In this document: positions 1-9,357 of the stretch, in pieces
How the letters are laid out: each line of letters starts with the position of its first letter
How positions within the stretch are numbered: the stretch's first letter is position 1
NCBI GenBank assembly: GCA_965276815.1
Contig: CBDIBE010000011.1
Coordinates: forward strand, 62,001 to 126,000
Source of the DNA: JAVVHH01 sp965276815
GTDB taxonomy: Bacteria > Pseudomonadota > Alphaproteobacteria > Acetobacterales > Acetobacteraceae
Direction of reading: 5' to 3'
DNA: 64,000 bases
Program-made: the position numbers and the translations under genes
The notes under the pieces: generated by a model
What the model was told of the DNA's origin: nothing
Databases searched by the model: none
What the model saw: only the letters and a program-made list of their open reading frames with translations

Positions 1-1634
1 AGCAGCTCGCGGACGGCAACGCCAACTGGAACTTCACCTTCCCTTCCGGCAGCAGCAGCAGCGACAGCACCACCGCTAGCAGCAACGCGACGCAGATCGG
101 CCGGCTCGATATCACCGACGGCCAGGTCCACGTCCGTGACGCCAAGGTCGCCGCCGATTTTCAGGTCGCGGTGTCGACCCGCGATGGCGACAACGGCAAG
201 GGCCAGATCGTCGCCAACGCCAAGGGCACTTACGCCAAGCAGCCGATTACCGCCGAGTTCGTCGGCGGCGCCCTGCTCTCGCTGAGCGACACCAGCCAGC
301 CCTACCCGATCGACCTCCACGTCGCCAATGGCCCGACCAAGGTTGCGCTGACCGGCACGGTGCAGGACCCGCTCCGCTTCGCCGGCGCCAACGTGAAGCT
401 GGCCTTCGCCGGCCCCGACATGTCGCTTCTGCTGCCGCTGACTGGCGTCCCGATCCCGAAAACCCCGCCCTACAACATCACCGGCAACCTCGATTTCGCC
501 CAGGGCGTCGTGAAGTTCGACCATTTCGCCGGCCGGGTCGGCAGCAGCGACCTCGAAGGCGACATCAACGTCGACACCAAGACGCAGCGGCCGACTATCG
601 ACGCCGATCTGCAATCCAAGCTCGTCGACCTCAAGGACCTCGGCGGCTTCATCGGCGCGGAACCCGGTGATGCCGACAAGGGCACCAAGGCCGTCCCCAA
701 CACCAGCGGCCGAGTCCTGCCGAACACCCCGATCAGCTTGCCCAAGCTGAACATCGCCGACGTGCACCTGAAATATCACGCCGGCCGCATCGAGGGCCGC
801 AATCAGCCGCTCGACAATATGCGGGCGAACCTCGACATCGTTAACGGCAACGTGGCGCTGCACCCGCTGAGCTTTGGCATCGGCCGCGGCCAGATCACCG
901 GCAATATCGACCTGGCCGAACGCACCGACAAGGCCGTCGCCGCCAAGGCCACGATCGACTTCCAGCGCGTCGACGTCGACAAGCTCGTCGAGGCCACCGG
1001 GGCCGGGCGCGGCGCCGGCGCGATCGGCGGCCAGGCGGTGATCGACGGAACCGGTAGCTCGATGGCGCAGATCCTCGGCGGCGGCGATGGCCAGCTGAAG
1101 CTCTACATGGGCTCCGGCGGCGACCTGAGCGCGCTCCTCGTCGACCTGTCCGGCCTCGAATTCGGCAACGCGGTCTTGTCCGCGCTCGGCGTCCCGAACC
1201 GTACGACCATTCAGTGCCTGGTCACCGATTTCGTCCTGAAGAACGGTCTTGCGACCTCCCGCCTGACCATGCTCGACACGGAGGAGGCGCGGATCGGCAT
1301 CATCGGCGACGTGAACCTGCGCGACGAGGCGCTGAACCTGACGCTGCGCACCGAAGCCAAACATTTCAGTGTCGGGTCGATCCCAGCGCCGATCGACGTC
1401 CGTGGAACCTTTGCCCATCCGAGCGTCAGTCCGGACCTTGCCGTCGTTGGCGAGCGTGCCGGGGCGGCCGTCGGCCTCGGCATCGTGCTGACGCCCCTCG
1501 CCGCGCTCTTGCCGACGATCCAGTTGGGCACCGGCGACGACCATGCCTGCGCCGGCCTGGTCCGCACGGCGGAAGTCCCACCGCACATCCCGACGCCGGC
1601 GCCGCGCCGCGCCCCGGTGCGTCGCCGCCGTTAG
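1..1634 (+). CDS. AsmA-family protein, C-terminal part (5' end outside window)
   Basis: The reading frame is open from the window's first bases (first full codon at base 3), so the start lies upstream and about 543 residues are visible. The sequence alternates short beta-strand-like blocks rich in Gly, Asp and Asn, with phrases such as LDITDGQVHVRD and GNIDLAERTD, and ends with the block SVGSIPAPIDVRGTF followed by an Arg-rich tail. This is characteristic of the AsmA/DUF748 beta-groove family, envelope proteins anchored in the inner membrane that help move or control lipids toward the outer membrane. The usual N-terminal membrane anchor is not in the window. The specific paralogue cannot be named. 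nadE follows after about 30 bp on the same strand. Family assignment is fairly sure; the cellular role is inferred from the family. Confidence 0.82.
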   Translation, partial: QLADGNANWNFTFPSGSSSSDSTTASSNATQIGRLDITDGQVHVRDAKVAADFQVAVSTRDGDNGKGQIVANAKGTYAKQPITAEFVGGALLSLSDTSQPYPIDLHVANGPTKVALTGTVQDPLRFAGANVKLAFAGPDMSLLLPLTGVPIPKTPPYNITGNLDFAQGVVKFDHFAGRVGSSDLEGDINVDTKTQRPTIDADLQSKLVDLKDLGGFIGAEPGDADKGTKAVPNTSGRVLPNTPISLPKLNIADVHLKYHAGRIEGRNQPLDNMRANLDIVNGNVALHPLSFGIGRGQITGNIDLAERTDKAVAAKATIDFQRVDVDKLVEATGAGRGAGAIGGQAVIDGTGSSMAQILGGGDGQLKLYMGSGGDLSALLVDLSGLEFGNAVLSALGVPNRTTIQCLVTDFVLKNGLATSRLTMLDTEEARIGIIGDVNLRDEALNLTLRTEAKHFSVGSIPAPIDVRGTFAHPSVSPDLAVVGERAGAAVGLGIVLTPLAALLPTIQLGTGDDHACAGLVRTAEVPPHIPTPAPRRAPVRRRR

Positions 1635-1667
1635 CTTAGCGCGTCTTTGCGGCGTAGACTGCGCGCG

Positions 1668-3707
<2,040 letters not shown>

Positions 3708-3740
3708 GCATCTTTCGCCACGACGCGCCGTTGATCGCCA

Positions 3741-3914
3741 ATGGCGGCAGAACAAAACCCCGACATGAACCCCGGCGACGAAGCCAAGCCCGGCACGCCC
3801 GGCACCGGCGAAGACGTCTGCCCCACTTGTCACGGCAGCGGCAAGATCGACGGCTCCCCCTGCGTAACCTGCGGCGGCACCGGCAAGATCACCCGCGCCA
3901 TCGGCGGTGCCTAA
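3741..3914 (+). CDS. Small DnaJ-type CxxCxGxG zinc-finger protein (57 aa)
   Basis: This short gene encodes 57 residues. After a Pro/Gly/Glu-rich N-terminus it carries two CxxCxGxG motifs (CPTCHGSG and CVTCGGTG) separated by six residues, the arrangement of the zinc-binding cysteine-rich region of DnaJ/Hsp40, here without any J domain. Two motifs would provide four cysteines for a single zinc ion. Start ATG and TAA stop are clear, coding bias fits the neighbours, and it lies 33 bp after nadE on the same strand. Free-standing peptides of this type are commonly annotated as DnaJ-like or hypothetical. The function is unknown; a role in protein folding or metal handling is only a guess. Confidence rests on the exact motif spacing. 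Confidence 0.8.
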   Translation: MAAEQNPDMNPGDEAKPGTPGTGEDVCPTCHGSGKIDGSPCVTCGGTGKITRAIGGA

Positions 3915-3963
3915 CGCGACCAAAAGCCGAGAGAGAGTTGGGTGAGGGCCTCCGGCAAAGAAA

Positions 3964-4566
3964 TCAGCCGATTTCCCAGCGCTGCACGAACGCCTTGCCG
4001 CCGACTGGAATGATCGCCGCGTCCGAATCCGCGTAATCCGCATAAAACAGAAAAGCGCCCTCCAGCGTCTTGGAGCGCATGTTGCTGGCATGGGTGTGCG
4101 TATTGACGATATGCGCCACCTCCAGCGGCAGCCGGTGCGCGAACACTTTGTGGGTCGCGTAGACCGCGTGCTGGATCTTCTCGCCCATCGCGCTCTTGCG
4201 CGCTGGCAGAACGGGGCCGTTGGTCGGCTTGCCTCCGGGATCTGGCTCCGACTCCAGCGGCTTGCTCACGTCGTGCAGCAGACAGGCGGCCAGCAGGTAA
4301 TCGTGGTTGACCTTCACCCCTTGCAGCCGCTCGGCGACCTCGGCCAGCGCGCTCGCCATCTGCGTCACGCCGCGTATGTGCTGCACCAAAGGCCGATGCC
4401 GCTCGCCGTCCGCGTTCTTCGGCACATCCTCGAACCGCGCCCAGCCGCACTCGGCCCCGACCTCGATCCAGATGTCGATCACGCCCTGCCGCAACGCCGC
4501 ATCCTTGATCCCGTCGACCTCGGGGAACAGATGCCGCACCCCCTCCGCATCGATCTTCACCGTCAT
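3964..4566 (-). CDS. HD-domain protein (putative phosphohydrolase)
   Basis: The 200-residue product has the HD superfamily pattern: an upstream His (LVQHIRGVTQMA), the doublet in CLLHDVSKPLE, a following His block (HAVYATHKVFAHRLP) and a distal Asp (YADYADSDA). HD proteins are metal-dependent phosphohydrolases acting on nucleotides or related phosphoesters; the substrate here is unknown. The in-frame ATG at 4566 is preferred over one at 4644 because it has a purine-rich ribosome site (GGGGGA) about 6 bases upstream and starts the conserved part directly. It lies downstream of the M24 gene on the same strand but is separated from it by a strong hairpin, so it is probably transcribed on its own. 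Only 49 bp separate its end from the convergent zinc-finger gene. Confidence 0.75.
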   Translation of the reverse strand: MTVKIDAEGVRHLFPEVDGIKDAALRQGVIDIWIEVGAECGWARFEDVPKNADGERHRPLVQHIRGVTQMASALAEVAERLQGVKVNHDYLLAACLLHDVSKPLESEPDPGGKPTNGPVLPARKSAMGEKIQHAVYATHKVFAHRLPLEVAHIVNTHTHASNMRSKTLEGAFLFYADYADSDAAIIPVGGKAFVQRWEIG

Positions 4567-4648
4567 TTCTGCTCCCCCTACTCGACTGTCTCGACTTCGT
4601 GCGAAAACAGACCTTCGAAGTCCCCAAGTGTCAATCGACGGCACTTAG

Positions 4649-4712
4649 ACCGCGATCGTCCTGACCGGAATCGGTCAGGACGTGAATCGCTGTCTCAAAT
4701 AAAGCTAGACCT
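4649..4712 (+). repeat. Interspersed palindromic repeat, copy 1 (64 bp, exact duplicate of 24890-24953)
   Basis: These 64 bases are identical, base for base, to 24890-24953. The unit contains a perfect 10-bp inverted repeat (GTCCTGACCG / CGGTCAGGAC, 4658-4667 and 4672-4681) with a 4-base GAAT loop and a further outer pairing GCGAT/ATCGC. It lies in the intergenic gap between the M24 gene and the HD gene. In this copy the unit runs on into a second, larger hairpin (4705-4750). Exact conservation of non-coding sequence over 20 kb indicates a dispersed repeat family (REP/MITE-like) or recent spread; no coding capacity is seen. Confidence 0.9.
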
Positions 4713-4750
4713 TTATCGGCCCGACCACAGTCAGGCCGATAAAGGTCTAG
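4693..4750 (-). terminator. Intrinsic terminator-like hairpin after the M24 gene
   Basis: A perfect 17-bp inverted repeat, 4705-4721 against 4734-4750, encloses a 12-base loop. Read on the minus strand it begins at the TAG stop codon of the M24 gene and is followed by the T-rich CTTTATTT. That is the layout of a rho-independent terminator for the five-gene operon reading from 9258 to 4747. It is contiguous with the dispersed 64-bp repeat, so terminator and repeat may have arrived together. Confidence 0.7.
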
Positions 4751-5898
4751 GCGACGTGCATCTGCCGAGGCACCCGCCCCAATACCCGGCAGCCCGTGTC
4801 GGTGACCACGATCGACTCGCTGAGCCCCACCGTGAACACCCCATATTCCCGCAGCGTCGTGGGCACGTGGAAGCACATCCCTGGCTCGAGCGGGACATCC
4901 ACGCCGTCGAACAAGCTCAACACCTGCCACTCGCCCCAATCCGGCGCGAACGAGATCCCCAGCGAGTAGCCGCTCCGCTTGCGATACCGCTCCGTCATGC
5001 CCGCCGCATCGATCACATCCTGCGCCGCGCGATGCGCCTCCGCGCACGTCACCCCCGGCCGCACGCGGTCCAGCACCGCCGCCAGCGCCGCCTGCACCAC
5101 GCGCTCCAACTCCCAGGCCAGCGCCGGCGGCTCGCCGAGCCAGGCCGTGCGCATCAGCCCAGTGTGATACCGCTTGCAGCAGCCGGACATCTCCAGGAAC
5201 ACCGCGTCACCCTGCTCCAGCCGCCGATGCCGCCAGGTCGCATGCGGCACGCCCGAGCGCGACCCCGACGAGACCAGCGGCTCCATCCCCATGTATTCCG
5301 CTCCGGCAGCGATCGCCGCCTGCATCATCGCAGCCACCAAATCGTTCTCGCTTGCACCGGCGCGGATCGCCGCCAACCCCGCCAAAATCCCCGCATCCGC
5401 CTGCAGCGCACTCTCCTCCAGCGCGGCGATCTCCGCCGCCGACTTGACCCGGCGCAGCGTCTCGACAATCCCCGACGCGTCGCCGATCGACGGCAGCGCC
5501 TCGGCCAGCGCCTCATACAGCCGGATCGGCAAGAACCACCCATTCTTCTCGATCGCGACCCGCTCCCGCACAAGCCCAAGCCGCCGCAGCGTCGCCAGCA
5601 CGAGCGCTGCCGGCGCTGTGCCGTCATCGTAGGTCTCGAACTGCTCGACGAACGCGTTGCGCAGGAAGTTCGGCAGTTCGAGCTGGCGCAGCAGGAAGCA
5701 AGGCTCGCCCGCCGCCGGCAAGAACAGGCATTGAAAACTGTAATAGCCAGGCGTCTGCTGCCCGGTGAGGTAGAAGATGTTCTCCGGCCCGGTAAACACG
5801 GCAGCCGCCAGGCCCTGCGCCGCCAACGCCGACCGCACCTTGGCCACCCGCCCCTCGTATTCGGCGTGCGGGAATGCGGAATCCACCCCTCGCGTCAA
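4747..5898 (-). CDS. M24-family hydrolase, ectoine hydrolase (DoeA/EutD)-like
   Basis: The 383-residue protein has the pita-bread fold signature of the Xaa-Pro peptidase/creatinase family: an N-terminal creatinase-like domain (about 1-150) and a C-terminal M24 domain. The usual metal-binding aspartates are missing: where metallopeptidases have D...D (VDxG.....DITRT), this has Glu236 (FLEMSG) and Gly248 (YHTGLMRT). Together with the block SGYSLGISFAPDWGEW this resembles the ectoine hydrolase DoeA/EutD and creatinase, which open small cyclic amides rather than cutting peptides. That substrate class is inference; the usual ectoine partners (deacetylase, transaminase) are absent. It is the last gene of a five-gene transport/catabolism operon. 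I chose the TTG at 5898, which overlaps the previous stop (TTGA) and has GGGAG 8 bases upstream; TTG 5913 or GTG 5886 are alternatives. Confidence 0.72.
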   Translation of the reverse strand: MTRGVDSAFPHAEYEGRVAKVRSALAAQGLAAAVFTGPENIFYLTGQQTPGYYSFQCLFLPAAGEPCFLLRQLELPNFLRNAFVEQFETYDDGTAPAALVLATLRRLGLVRERVAIEKNGWFLPIRLYEALAEALPSIGDASGIVETLRRVKSAAEIAALEESALQADAGILAGLAAIRAGASENDLVAAMMQAAIAAGAEYMGMEPLVSSGSRSGVPHATWRHRRLEQGDAVFLEMSGCCKRYHTGLMRTAWLGEPPALAWELERVVQAALAAVLDRVRPGVTCAEAHRAAQDVIDAAGMTERYRKRSGYSLGISFAPDWGEWQVLSLFDGVDVPLEPGMCFHVPTTLREYGVFTVGLSESIVVTDTGCRVLGRVPRQMHVA

Positions 5899-6983
5899 AC
5901 CCTGCGCTCCCAAAGCACCCGGCCCGCCGGGTCATGACGATCAAGGCCGATCCCTCGTCCAGCCGGCAAGTGCAGGCGGCCATCGGCGTAGCGCAGCGTG
6001 CCTGCCGGATCCCCGGCCAACCCGTCCGCGCCATAAAGCTCGCACAGCTCCACGCCAAGCGCCGCGGCCGCATGCGCGGCGGCGAGCGTGCTCACGCTGC
6101 CCTCGTTCATCTGCCCGACCATGACCCCGATGCCCGCCGCCGCGAGCCGCCGTCCCGCCTGCATCAGCCGGTCAAGCCCGCCCAGCTTGGCGAGCTTGAG
6201 ATGCGCCAGCGCCGCCGCCTGCGTCGCGATCAGCCGGTCGATCGTCTCCGGCGCGGATAGGCTCTCATCGAGCATGATCGGCACCCGCCCCGCCAGGAGC
6301 GCCGTCGCCTCCCAAGCATCCGCCGGCAAAGGCTGCTCCAAATACTGCATGTCCAACTGTTCGAGCGCCTGCAGCCGCGCCGGTGCGCTCGCCGCGTCCC
6401 AGCTTCCGTTGGCATCCGCGGACAGACGCACCGACGCGCCAAATCTCTCCCTGAGCAACGACAAACGCCGCAGATCGTCGGCGAAATCGGCGAACCCAAT
6501 CCGCAATTTGAGATCGCGAAAGCCCCGCGCCGCATAGGCCTCAGCGCGCCGCAGCAACGTGGCATCGTCACAGCGGAACAAGGTCTGGTTGCTCGGTACG
6601 GACGCCACCGCGCCACCACCGAGCGCCTGGGCCAGGCTAATGCCCTGCTCGCGCGCCGCGCCGTCGCGCGCCGCCATCTCGAACAGCATTCGCACCGGCG
6701 CCGGCAGCCGCATATCGAGCGCCGCCACGAACGCCTCCCACCCCAGCCGCCAATCCAGCGTCTCCGCCACCGACACACAGAGCCCGGTCAGCACGTCACT
6801 CGGATATCCGCTCAGATACTCGATGTTGACCCGCGTCGCCCCCAGCGCCGCCACCCCGCCATCCTGCTCGACCACCAGCCGCACCTCGTCCAGCTCCGGG
6901 ACCGCGCCCGAAGTCGCCGTGTGCAGCACCATCCCGTCCGCATAGGTCAGCACCACCCGCGCAAGCCGGACCTGGCGCGGCAT
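5895..6983 (-). CDS. Mandelate racemase/muconate lactonizing enzyme family protein
   Basis: This 362-residue enolase-superfamily enzyme begins at an ATG that shares one base with the TGA of the ABC ATPase gene (TGATG). The barrel carries the expected acid-base and metal ligands in order: a K-x-R motif (LKLRIG), Asp in SADANG, Glu in YLEQPLP, the Asp-Glu of MLDES and the second catalytic Lys in LKLAKLGG. This set fits the MLE subgroup (cycloisomerases, dipeptide epimerases, o-succinylbenzoate synthase, hydroxyproline-type dehydratases), which abstract a proton next to a carboxylate. The substrate cannot be read from sequence. Being between an amino-acid ABC transporter and a DoeA-like hydrolase, it most likely processes the imported compound. 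Its stop overlaps the start of the M24 gene, so the two are probably translationally coupled. Confidence 0.83.
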   Translation of the reverse strand: MPRQVRLARVVLTYADGMVLHTATSGAVPELDEVRLVVEQDGGVAALGATRVNIEYLSGYPSDVLTGLCVSVAETLDWRLGWEAFVAALDMRLPAPVRMLFEMAARDGAAREQGISLAQALGGGAVASVPSNQTLFRCDDATLLRRAEAYAARGFRDLKLRIGFADFADDLRRLSLLRERFGASVRLSADANGSWDAASAPARLQALEQLDMQYLEQPLPADAWEATALLAGRVPIMLDESLSAPETIDRLIATQAAALAHLKLAKLGGLDRLMQAGRRLAAAGIGVMVGQMNEGSVSTLAAAHAAAALGVELCELYGADGLAGDPAGTLRYADGRLHLPAGRGIGLDRHDPAGRVLWERRV

Positions 6984-7714
6984 CAGTGCGCCATGCGTCC
7001 CAGAAACCGCCCCACCCGCTCCGGCACCTCGCCGCCGAAGAAGACGCCGGCATCCGCCGCGTGCACGATGCTGCCCTCGTCGAGGAAGATCACCCGGTCC
7101 GCGGCGCGCCGGGCAAAGTTCAGCTCGTGCGTGACGATGATGCTGGTGACGCCCTCCTCGGTCAGCTCCTGCATCACCTGCAGCACCTCGCCCACCGTCT
7201 CCGGGTCGAGCGCGCTGGTCGGCTCGTCGTAGAGCATCAACTCCGGCTCCATCGCCAGCGCGCGCGCGATCGCCACTCGCTGCTGCTGCCCGCCGGACAG
7301 CTCGTCCGGATAGGCGTGGATCCGGTCCGGCAAATGCACCTTGCCCAGCAACGCCCGCGCCCGCTCGCGCGCCCGCGCCGGCTTCTCGCCCTTCACCTTC
7401 ACCGGGGCCAGCGCCACGTTCTCCAACGCCGAGAGATGCTGGAACAGCTCGAAATTCTGGAACACCATCCCCATGCGCTGCCGCACCAGATGCGCCCGGC
7501 GCGCACCGGCAATCTCCTCGCCGCGGAACCGGATGGCCCCGGACGAGATCGGCTCCAACAAGTTCAGGCACCGCAGCAGCGTCGACTTGCCCGACCCCGA
7601 CGCGCCCAACAGCACCACGCACTCGCCCCGCTGCACCTGCAGGCCGACGTCGCGGAGCACCTGATGCGCCCCGAAATGCTTGCACAGCGCCTCCGCCTCG
7701 AGCAGCGCGCTCAC
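6983..7714 (-). CDS. Polar amino-acid ABC transporter, ATP-binding protein
   Basis: The 243-residue ATPase has all ABC motifs: Walker A GASGSGKST, Q-loop in MVFQNFELF, signature LSGGQQQRVAIARAL, Walker B ELMLYDEPTSALD and the switch His in IIVTHEL. It fits the GlnQ/HisP class that energises polar amino-acid importers at the inner face of the membrane. The start is a GTG overlapping the permease stop by four bases (GTGA); a longer upstream extension is merely the permease region read in another frame. Its stop in turn overlaps the ATG of the enolase-superfamily gene. Genes 8451 to 4747 are therefore a tightly coupled operon. Confidence 0.92.
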   Translation of the reverse strand: MSALLEAEALCKHFGAHQVLRDVGLQVQRGECVVLLGASGSGKSTLLRCLNLLEPISSGAIRFRGEEIAGARRAHLVRQRMGMVFQNFELFQHLSALENVALAPVKVKGEKPARARERARALLGKVHLPDRIHAYPDELSGGQQQRVAIARALAMEPELMLYDEPTSALDPETVGEVLQVMQELTEEGVTSIIVTHELNFARRAADRVIFLDEGSIVHAADAGVFFGGEVPERVGRFLGRMAH

Positions 7715-8451
7715 CGCACGTGTTCCGTATTGTCCAACCCGGTCAGCAGCGCGGCCAGCCGCGGCAACAACGCCCGTCCCGCTTCCCGGCGCCGGCGGCC
7801 TAGCGCCCGCTCCACCAAGGCTTGCCCGATCATCAGCATCGTCGTCAGCGCCAGGTAGTAGATCCCCGCCGCAGTGAGCGCCTCGAGGTAGCGGAAGTTT
7901 GCCGACGCCGTTTGGTTGGCCACCAGCAACAGCTCCTGCACCGCGATCACCGAGACCAGCGCCGATAGCTTGAGCATGCCGATGAACTGGTTGCCGATTG
8001 GCGGGATGATGATGCGCAGCGCTTGCGGCAGCACCACCCAGCGCATCACCTTCCACTCCTGCATGCCGAGCGCCCGCGCCGCCATGCGCTGGCCGGGTCC
8101 GACGGCGCGGATGCCGGAGCGCATGATCTCGGCCATGTACGCCCCCTCGTTCAGCGCCAAAGCCAGCACCGCGCAAGTAAAGCCGGACAGCACGATGCCG
8201 AACGACGGCAGCACGTTGAACACAAAGATCAGCTGGAACAGCACCGGCGTGCCGCGAAACAGCCAGAGATAGAACAGCGTGACCACCCGCAACGCCGTCA
8301 GCCGCGATTGCTGCAGGAGAGCCAGCACCAGCCCAACCAGTATGCCCCAGAACAGCGAAACGAGGCTGATCAGCAATGTCATCAAGGCGGCATCGAAGAA
8401 TTGAGCGCTGACCAGGTATTTTAGAATCAGTCCAGGTTCGATCGACGTCAT
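7711..8451 (-). CDS. Polar amino-acid ABC transporter, permease
   Basis: The 246-residue membrane protein has an N-terminal helix typical of HisM/GlnP-type permeases (AALMTLLISLVSLFWGILVG), the LWLFRGTPVLFQL block, and the cytoplasmic EAA loop (ARALGMQEWKVMRWVVLPQAL) that docks with the ATPase. About five membrane spans are evident. Only one permease gene is present in the operon, so the transporter presumably uses a permease homodimer. The basic C-terminal tail after the last span (about 220-246) is longer than usual. The gene is 15 bp downstream of the solute-binding protein gene and overlaps the ATPase start. Confidence 0.92.
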   Translation of the reverse strand: MTSIEPGLILKYLVSAQFFDAALMTLLISLVSLFWGILVGLVLALLQQSRLTALRVVTLFYLWLFRGTPVLFQLIFVFNVLPSFGIVLSGFTCAVLALALNEGAYMAEIMRSGIRAVGPGQRMAARALGMQEWKVMRWVVLPQALRIIIPPIGNQFIGMLKLSALVSVIAVQELLLVANQTASANFRYLEALTAAGIYYLALTTMLMIGQALVERALGRRRREAGRALLPRLAALLTGLDNTEHVR

Positions 8452-8466
8452 CGCGCTGTTTTGCGC

Positions 8467-9258
8467 CTAAAACAGCGAGCCGCTCTCCGGCAGGTGATAC
8501 TTCGCCAGCAGCTTCGCATAGGTCCCATCGGCCACCACCTCCTGCAGCGCCGCCGCGATCGCGTCCTTCATCGCCATATCGTTCTTGCGCACGGCGATGC
8601 CGACCTGCGTGTTGGCCTCGAACGGCTCGCCGGCGACTTCATAGGAATCTGGCCGATCCGTGGTTAGCATGACCGCGCCGGGCGTGCTGTCGAACATTGC
8701 ATCCGCCCGCCCTTGCGCGAGCGACAGCGCGCTATCCTGCGCCGTCGGCAGGGTTAGGATCGTCAGCGCCGGCTTGCCCGCCTTCTGGCACGCGGCGTCG
8801 TCCTGCCGCGCATAGGTCTCCTCGATCGCCCCCAGCGTCACCGCGACCCGGTGGCCGCACAGGTCCGCCCGGCTGCCGATCTTCAGCGGATTGCCCTTGC
8901 GGACCAGGATCTCGTTGCCAATCCGCATGTAGGGCACGAACTCAACCTGCTCGGCGCGCTGCGGATTCATGTACATGGCGCTGTTGACGATATCGACCCG
9001 CTTGCCCTGCAACGCCGGGATCAGCCCCTTGAAGTCCATGTTCAGCGGCGCCGGGCTTAGATGCATCTTCTCGGCGATGGCTTGGCCGAGATCGATATCG
9101 AACCCGGTGAAGGCGCCATCCTTCTGGTATTCGAACGGCGCAAACGAGGCGGCAACCCCATAGGTGAGCTTGCCGGGATCCACCAGCGCCGGTGCGTCCG
9201 CGGCCCATGCCGCCGGGCTGAACACGAGCAACGCCAGGGCGAGCAGGCGCTTGGGCAT
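8467..9258 (-). CDS. Periplasmic amino-acid-binding protein (family 3 solute-binding protein)
   Basis: The 263-residue protein has a Sec signal peptide with a likely cleavage AWA-AD near residue 19-20, then the family-3 pattern: LTYGVAASFAPFEYQ, FTGFDIDLGQAIAEKM, an NMDFKGLIPALQGKRVDIV loop and a late VAVTLG hinge. It would capture a small amino acid or derivative in the periplasm and deliver it to the permease encoded next. A Cys pair (DLCGH and DAACQ) may form a disulfide. The start ATG has GGAG 8 bases upstream. It is the first gene of the operon, and the 99-bp gap to the divergent metallo-hydrolase gene should contain its promoter. The ligand is unknown; the neighbouring DoeA-like and enolase-family enzymes suggest an N-substituted or cyclic amino acid. 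Confidence 0.88.
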   Translation of the reverse strand: MPKRLLALALLVFSPAAWAADAPALVDPGKLTYGVAASFAPFEYQKDGAFTGFDIDLGQAIAEKMHLSPAPLNMDFKGLIPALQGKRVDIVNSAMYMNPQRAEQVEFVPYMRIGNEILVRKGNPLKIGSRADLCGHRVAVTLGAIEETYARQDDAACQKAGKPALTILTLPTAQDSALSLAQGRADAMFDSTPGAVMLTTDRPDSYEVAGEPFEANTQVGIAVRKNDMAMKDAIAAALQEVVADGTYAKLLAKYHLPESGSLF

Positions 9259-9357
9259 CCGCCATTCTCCAAATTCGAGACACTTCAGACTTTCATACAG
9301 GCGAAAAGAAGTCCACGGCGGCTTGCCCTCGCCCGTGCCCCGTTCCTAGTTTGCGGA

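Noticed and set aside
4090..5937. Very long open frame (615 codons) on the plus strand over the HD and M24 genes
   Set aside because: It is antisense to two well-recognised genes, is extremely rich in Arg/His/Gln as expected for a GC-rich shadow frame, and matches no family pattern.
7000..7685. N-terminal extension of the enolase-superfamily frame reaching into the ABC ATPase gene
   Set aside because: The added residues are low-complexity Arg/Gly/Ala shadow of the ATPase gene; the real start is the ATG overlapping the ATPase stop.
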